A stretch of 64,000 nt of DNA from CAZJVD01 sp964549505. Its GTDB lineage: Bacteria; Bdellovibrionota; UBA1018; CAZJVD01. Shown in pieces: positions 60,641 through 64,000 of this stretch. The stretch is taken from contig CAZJVD010000003.1 of the NCBI GenBank assembly GCA_964549505.1, forward strand, positions 1 through 64,000, read 5' to 3'. The number at the start of each line of letters is the position of its first letter. The stretch's first letter is position 1. Made by a program: the position numbers and the translations under genes. The notes below the pieces were generated by a model that was not told the DNA's origin, searched no databases, and saw only the letters and a program-made list of their open reading frames with translations.

Positions 60641-61522
60641 GTGTCGGCAAAACGCAGGATCTCCCGAATACTTGTTACCGTCGTTTTCGCGAGCGCCGTT
60701 GCTCAGACACCGCTTCATGCCGGCGACGGGGTATCGATCCCGCTCGAGCGGTTACGGGGATACGCGTCCGCCTGCCACGCCGCTCTTCGGGACGGTCGCG
60801 GTGGACCACTTTCGATGATCTATCGGTTCGTGCGATCCACACTCGATAGCACTCCAGGGGTCGGATCCCGCTCCCGCTGGGTCCACGACAAAGTCTCCAT
60901 TTTGTGGTTTCCAAGGCATCCGCCATTCCAAAGCTGTACGCATATGAAGCTCATGGTCGATGGACAGGTTTACAACGGACTCCGTCATTACGTGCACGAA
61001 GGAAAATTCGAATCCTTTTGCCGCTTGTCCAGCATGGATCTACGAAAACGTTTCTACGAATTTCAGATCTCCGTTACGCCGGAAGAACTCGAACGCCTCA
61101 AAGCGTTCGTGGAGGGTGGGTTTGAGCTCGATCGACTGCAGCACCCCTATCTTTACTCGACTGGAAATTGCGGTGTGAGAGCCTGCCGTCCGCTGAACGC
61201 GGTAACCAACGCCTACTTCCCAAGGCCCTTTGTACAGTTTCCCTCATGGGCGGCGATCTATTACACGCTCCTGCGCCTGAAGTCGTATCTTCTTCGAGGA
61301 CGTGTGGGCGGCGTGCGCTACTTCGGGGGCGACGAGAATTTTAAGACCCTGGTGTCGGGTGATTTGGCCTTCGAAAGCCAGTTTACGGGAGCGCTAGCGC
61401 TTTACGCGGGAGTGCTTTTCGCTCTGGCAGCTGCTTACGAACCCCCCAAGGCAGAATCAGCGATCGTGGTCGCGCCAGCCGACAATCCTAACGAAACGGA
61501 GTCGGACCAGAGCGAGCGCTAG
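60641..61522 (+). CDS. Exported protein of unknown function
   Basis: I start at GTG 60641, which places a clean signal peptide (SRILVTVVFASAVAQTPLHA) first; a frame from 60602 adds 13 residues with no SD. The 293-residue product has a middle with YNGLRHYVHEGKFESFCRL, LERLKAFVEGGFELDRL and LYSTGNCGVRACRPLNAVT. The spacing of the histidine and of the NC/CG cysteines is like that in NlpC/P60- or DUF4105-type cysteine hydrolases, but I cannot confirm the family. A hydrophobic segment (LALYAGVLFALAAAY) precedes a short acidic tail, so it may be C-terminally anchored. It converges with ddl, overlapping by 4 bp. Confidence 0.6.
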   Translation: MSAKRRISRILVTVVFASAVAQTPLHAGDGVSIPLERLRGYASACHAALRDGRGGPLSMIYRFVRSTLDSTPGVGSRSRWVHDKVSILWFPRHPPFQSCTHMKLMVDGQVYNGLRHYVHEGKFESFCRLSSMDLRKRFYEFQISVTPEELERLKAFVEGGFELDRLQHPYLYSTGNCGVRACRPLNAVTNAYFPRPFVQFPSWAAIYYTLLRLKSYLLRGRVGGVRYFGGDENFKTLVSGDLAFESQFTGALALYAGVLFALAAAYEPPKAESAIVVAPADNPNETESDQSER

Positions 61523-62688
61523 CTCTTCCAGTCGCGGACGAGCCGATCCTGCGTCGCTTTTCGCTTGAGAGCGAGTTCGATAAGATGCGTGAGCAGATTC
61601 TTGTACGAAACACCGCTCGCTTCCATCATCTTCGGATACATACTGATCTGCGTGAAACCAGGGATCGTATTCAACTCGTTAAAGTAAAACTCGCCCGAGT
61701 CTTTATCTAAAAACAGATCCACGCGTGCCATGCCTTCGCACTCTAACGCTAAAAAAATCTCCCGCGCCAAGGTGCGCGCGCGCGCGGCTTGCGCTTCCGT
61801 GATCTCGGCCGGCAGTTTCAACTCAGCACCGTTTTCGTCTAAGTATTTCGCCTCGTAGGAATAGAATTCGTGTTTTGGAACAATCTCACCGGGCACGCTC
61901 ACGATCGGCGGCTCGGTGGAGTTGAGATTTTCTAGAACAGCGACCTCGATTTCGCGCGCAGGCACAGCACGTTCGACCAGAGCCTTCAGGTCGTAACGAA
62001 ACACATCTTCCAGCGCGGCTTTCAAATCCTTCTTCTGCTTTACTTTGTGCACACCCACGCTCGAACCAAGACAGGCGGGTTTCACGAAAACGGGGAGCTC
62101 GAGCGAGTCCCAAACACGCTTTTCTACATCGGCTGAACTTCGCACGAACGCGTCCTTCCGAATCGAAACAAACGGAACGACAGGGATTCCGACGCCGTTG
62201 GCGAGACGCTTGGCGACTTCCTTGTCCATTCCGATAGCTGATCCCAGAACTCCGCAACCGACGTACGGGATGCCGGCCAGCTCTAACAGACCTTGAATCG
62301 CACCGTCCTCACAAAGGGTTCCGTGCATCACGGGAAACGCTACGTCGAATTTGGGCAAGCTACCGCCCTTCCCCTGTCCGGCACTCCAGAGCTCATGCCC
62401 GCCGCTGGTCTGGGCTTGATGCAACGGAACGGTGACCTCGGGCGCGCTTCCTGAAAAGCGAACCGGCAGGTCGAGCGTCGTGCCCCCCGGACCTTTGACT
62501 TTTTCAAGCAGTGAAATATCGTTCAGATACCAACGACCATCCCTATCAATACCAATCGGAACGACCTCAAAACGGGATCGATCGAGATTCTGGATCACGC
62601 TGCGTGCAGAGATCAGCGAGATTTCGTGTTCGCTCGAACGCCCCCCAAAGAGGACGGCAACACGTGTTTTCGGTGCGTTTTGAGCCAT
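61519..62688 (-). CDS. ddl: D-alanine--D-alanine ligase
   Basis: Ddl joins two D-Ala for the peptidoglycan stem peptide. The 389-residue ATP-grasp protein has VAVLFGGRSSEHEISLISARSV (N-terminal), FPVMHGTLCEDGAIQGLLELAGIPYVGCGVLGSAIGMDKEVAKRL, VKPACLGSSVGVHKV and the C-terminal LFLDKDSGEFYFNELNTIPGFT. It belongs to the longer Ddl class (VanA/DdlA-like size). The stop overlaps the end of the preceding plus-strand gene by 4 bp. Confidence 0.95.
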   Translation of the reverse strand: MAQNAPKTRVAVLFGGRSSEHEISLISARSVIQNLDRSRFEVVPIGIDRDGRWYLNDISLLEKVKGPGGTTLDLPVRFSGSAPEVTVPLHQAQTSGGHELWSAGQGKGGSLPKFDVAFPVMHGTLCEDGAIQGLLELAGIPYVGCGVLGSAIGMDKEVAKRLANGVGIPVVPFVSIRKDAFVRSSADVEKRVWDSLELPVFVKPACLGSSVGVHKVKQKKDLKAALEDVFRYDLKALVERAVPAREIEVAVLENLNSTEPPIVSVPGEIVPKHEFYSYEAKYLDENGAELKLPAEITEAQAARARTLAREIFLALECEGMARVDLFLDKDSGEFYFNELNTIPGFTQISMYPKMMEASGVSYKNLLTHLIELALKRKATQDRLVRDWKS

Positions 62689-62772
62689 AAACCCCCTAGA
62701 TTCTACGGTTTCAAGGGTAACATGAATTCGCTTTTCTAGAGGCGCCTAAATGAGATAAAAAAGGTGCCACAT

Positions 62773-64000
62773 ATGATGACAGCGAAAACCCATGACCTGA
62801 GTTCCCATCTTTGGGACTCGAGCGCCCTTTATCGAAACGCCGTGATCCAGCTCGAAGAAGCTGCGAAAACGATGAGCTTGGATCCGAACCTTTTTGAGCG
62901 GCTTAAAGTACCGAAGCGCGCTCTGATGGTGAGCGTTCCGATCCGTCTCGATAACGGTAACGTGAAAGTTTTCGAAGGTTACCGCGTTCAGCACAGCACG
63001 ACCCTTGGACCTGGTAAGGGCGGGATTCGTTATCACGAAGACGTCAATCTTTCGGAAGTCGCGGGTCTCGCGATGCTGATGACGTTCAAGAATTCGCTCG
63101 TCGGTCTTCCACTCGGCGGCGCTAAAGGCGGCATTCGTGTCGATGCGACCAGCCTTTCGCGTCTCGAAGCGCAGGCCCTCACGCGTCGGTACACGATGGA
63201 AATCAACATGATCATCGGACCGGAAAAAGATATTCCAGCACCCGACGTCGGCACGGACGAACAGACGATGGCGTGGATGATGGACACATTCTCGCAAGAA
63301 AAGGGTTACTCCGTTCCCGGTGTTGTGACAGGAAAACCCATCGCCGTCGGCGGCTCTCTCGGGCGCGCCGAAAGCACGGGTCGCGGTGTTGTTTACTCGG
63401 TCGAAGAAGCGGTCAAATACCTGCGTTACCTCGGTCAACCGACACCTGCGATGGACAAGACGACGTCGGTCGTTATCCAAGGCTTCGGAAAAGTCGGTAA
63501 CGTCGCCGCTCTCGAACTCTTTCAACGCGGAGTACGCGTCATCGCCGTGAGCGATGTTTCGGGCGGTTACATGAACACAAAGGGCCTCAATATTCCTGAA
63601 ATGATGACGTACATGCATGAGCATGGAAATCTCAAGGGCTACAAAGGCGCCGATGCCGTCACCAACGCGGAACTCTTAGCACTGGAGTGTGATGTTTTGA
63701 TTCCAGCCGCGATCGACGGCGTGATCACGAGTGACAACGTCGAAACCATCAAGACAAAGATCATCTCAGAAGGCGCGAACGGCCCGATCAGCGCGAAAGC
63801 GATGAAGATCCTCGAGGACAAGGGTGTCTTCGTGGTGCCGGATATTCTGGCCAACGCGGGCGGCGTGATCGTTTCGTACTTTGAGTGGGTGCAAGGGCTC
63901 CAAAACTTTTTCTGGAGCGAAGAAGAAGTGAACACGCAGCTCAAAGAAGTCATGCTGAAAGCTTTTAAACGCGTGATCACCGAACGTGAGCGTTACAAGT
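62773..64000 (+). CDS. gdhA: Glutamate dehydrogenase (3' end outside window)
   Basis: At least 409 residues of a Glu/Leu/Phe/Val dehydrogenase are visible, interconverting glutamate and 2-oxoglutarate plus ammonia. Landmarks: YRVQHSTTLGPGKGGIRYH, the catalytic LPLGGAKGGIRVD (Lys), PAPDVGTDEQTMAWM, GSLGRAESTGRGV, and the NAD(P)-binding VVIQGFGKVGNVAA. ILANAGGVIVSYFEW near the end is typical of NAD-linked hexameric enzymes. AAGGTG precedes the ATG (62773-62775; a second ATG follows directly). The frame is open at the window edge. Confidence 0.93.
   Translation, partial: MMTAKTHDLSSHLWDSSALYRNAVIQLEEAAKTMSLDPNLFERLKVPKRALMVSVPIRLDNGNVKVFEGYRVQHSTTLGPGKGGIRYHEDVNLSEVAGLAMLMTFKNSLVGLPLGGAKGGIRVDATSLSRLEAQALTRRYTMEINMIIGPEKDIPAPDVGTDEQTMAWMMDTFSQEKGYSVPGVVTGKPIAVGGSLGRAESTGRGVVYSVEEAVKYLRYLGQPTPAMDKTTSVVIQGFGKVGNVAALELFQRGVRVIAVSDVSGGYMNTKGLNIPEMMTYMHEHGNLKGYKGADAVTNAELLALECDVLIPAAIDGVITSDNVETIKTKIISEGANGPISAKAMKILEDKGVFVVPDILANAGGVIVSYFEWVQGLQNFFWSEEEVNTQLKEVMLKAFKRVITERERYK

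Noticed and set aside
62746..63624. Minus-strand frame of 292 codons opposite the glutamate dehydrogenase gene
   Set aside because: The plus-strand frame encodes clear GDH motifs throughout; the reverse frame is a shadow.

Overview
The window is one contiguous piece of a Gram-negative, flagellated bacterial chromosome. It carries outer-membrane lipid transport (Mla), a CpoB/YbgF-like protein, several lipoproteins and a secretin. The flagellar gene order, the sigma-54 activators lacking receiver domains, the MotE-like and TIGR02530-like flagellar genes and the density of secreted orphan proteins resemble Bdellovibrionota/Oligoflexia or related former Deltaproteobacteria. That placement is inferred from gene content; no phylogenetic marker was compared. 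Coding density is high, and many neighbours overlap by 1-8 bases.

Layout. 1-2.8 kb: an IS-end-like direct repeat, tRNA-Asp, a secreted trypsin-like protease, an acyltransferase and a cruciform MITE-like element. 2.8-10 kb: a large unknown envelope protein, prfB with the classical +1 frameshift site, ybeY, mazG-coaE, a lipoprotein and an outer-membrane barrel. 10.1-38 kb: a flagellar island. A PilZ-like gene behind a sigma-28-type promoter faces fliA. On the minus strand, in transcription order, come TPR protein, sigma-54 activator, flgB-flgC-fliE-fliF-fliG-fliH-fliI-fliJ-motE-like-fliK-flgD-TIGR02530-flgE-fliL-fliM-fliN-fliO-fliP-fliQ-fliR-flhB-flhA-flhF-(FlhG-like)-fliA. It encodes the rod base, MS ring, switch, export gate and ATPase, hook and its length control, placement GTPase and the late sigma factor. 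The FlhG-like protein has lost its P-loop. A good -24/-12 promoter lies ahead of the TPR/activator pair, which suggests a sigma-54 then sigma-28 hierarchy.

38-45.3 kb: a lipoprotein, mlaE-mlaF-mlaD, a CYTH protein, an M28/glutaminyl-cyclase-fold protein with altered active-site residues and a second sigma-54 activator. 45.5-47.8 kb: a secreted orphan, a small membrane protein, metK and a 42-residue very basic protein. 47.9-53 kb: a reduced Tad/type II-like set (CpaC-like secretin, CpaF-like ATPase, four-helix membrane protein and unknown protein on +; TadB-like protein and a tiny membrane ORF on -) with no recognisable pilin, prepilin peptidase or second platform gene in the window. 53-64 kb: tldD, a DUF4911-like protein, cpoB, a LysM protein, dprA, topA, a secreted orphan, ddl and the 5' part of a glutamate dehydrogenase gene.

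Most noteworthy: the P-loop-less FlhG, the compact Tad-like locus with a 125-bp gene overlap, the nested inverted-repeat element that supplies a stop codon and a start context to its neighbours, the short repeats sitting on stop codons, and a sigma-28-like promoter that would give a leaderless PilZ mRNA.
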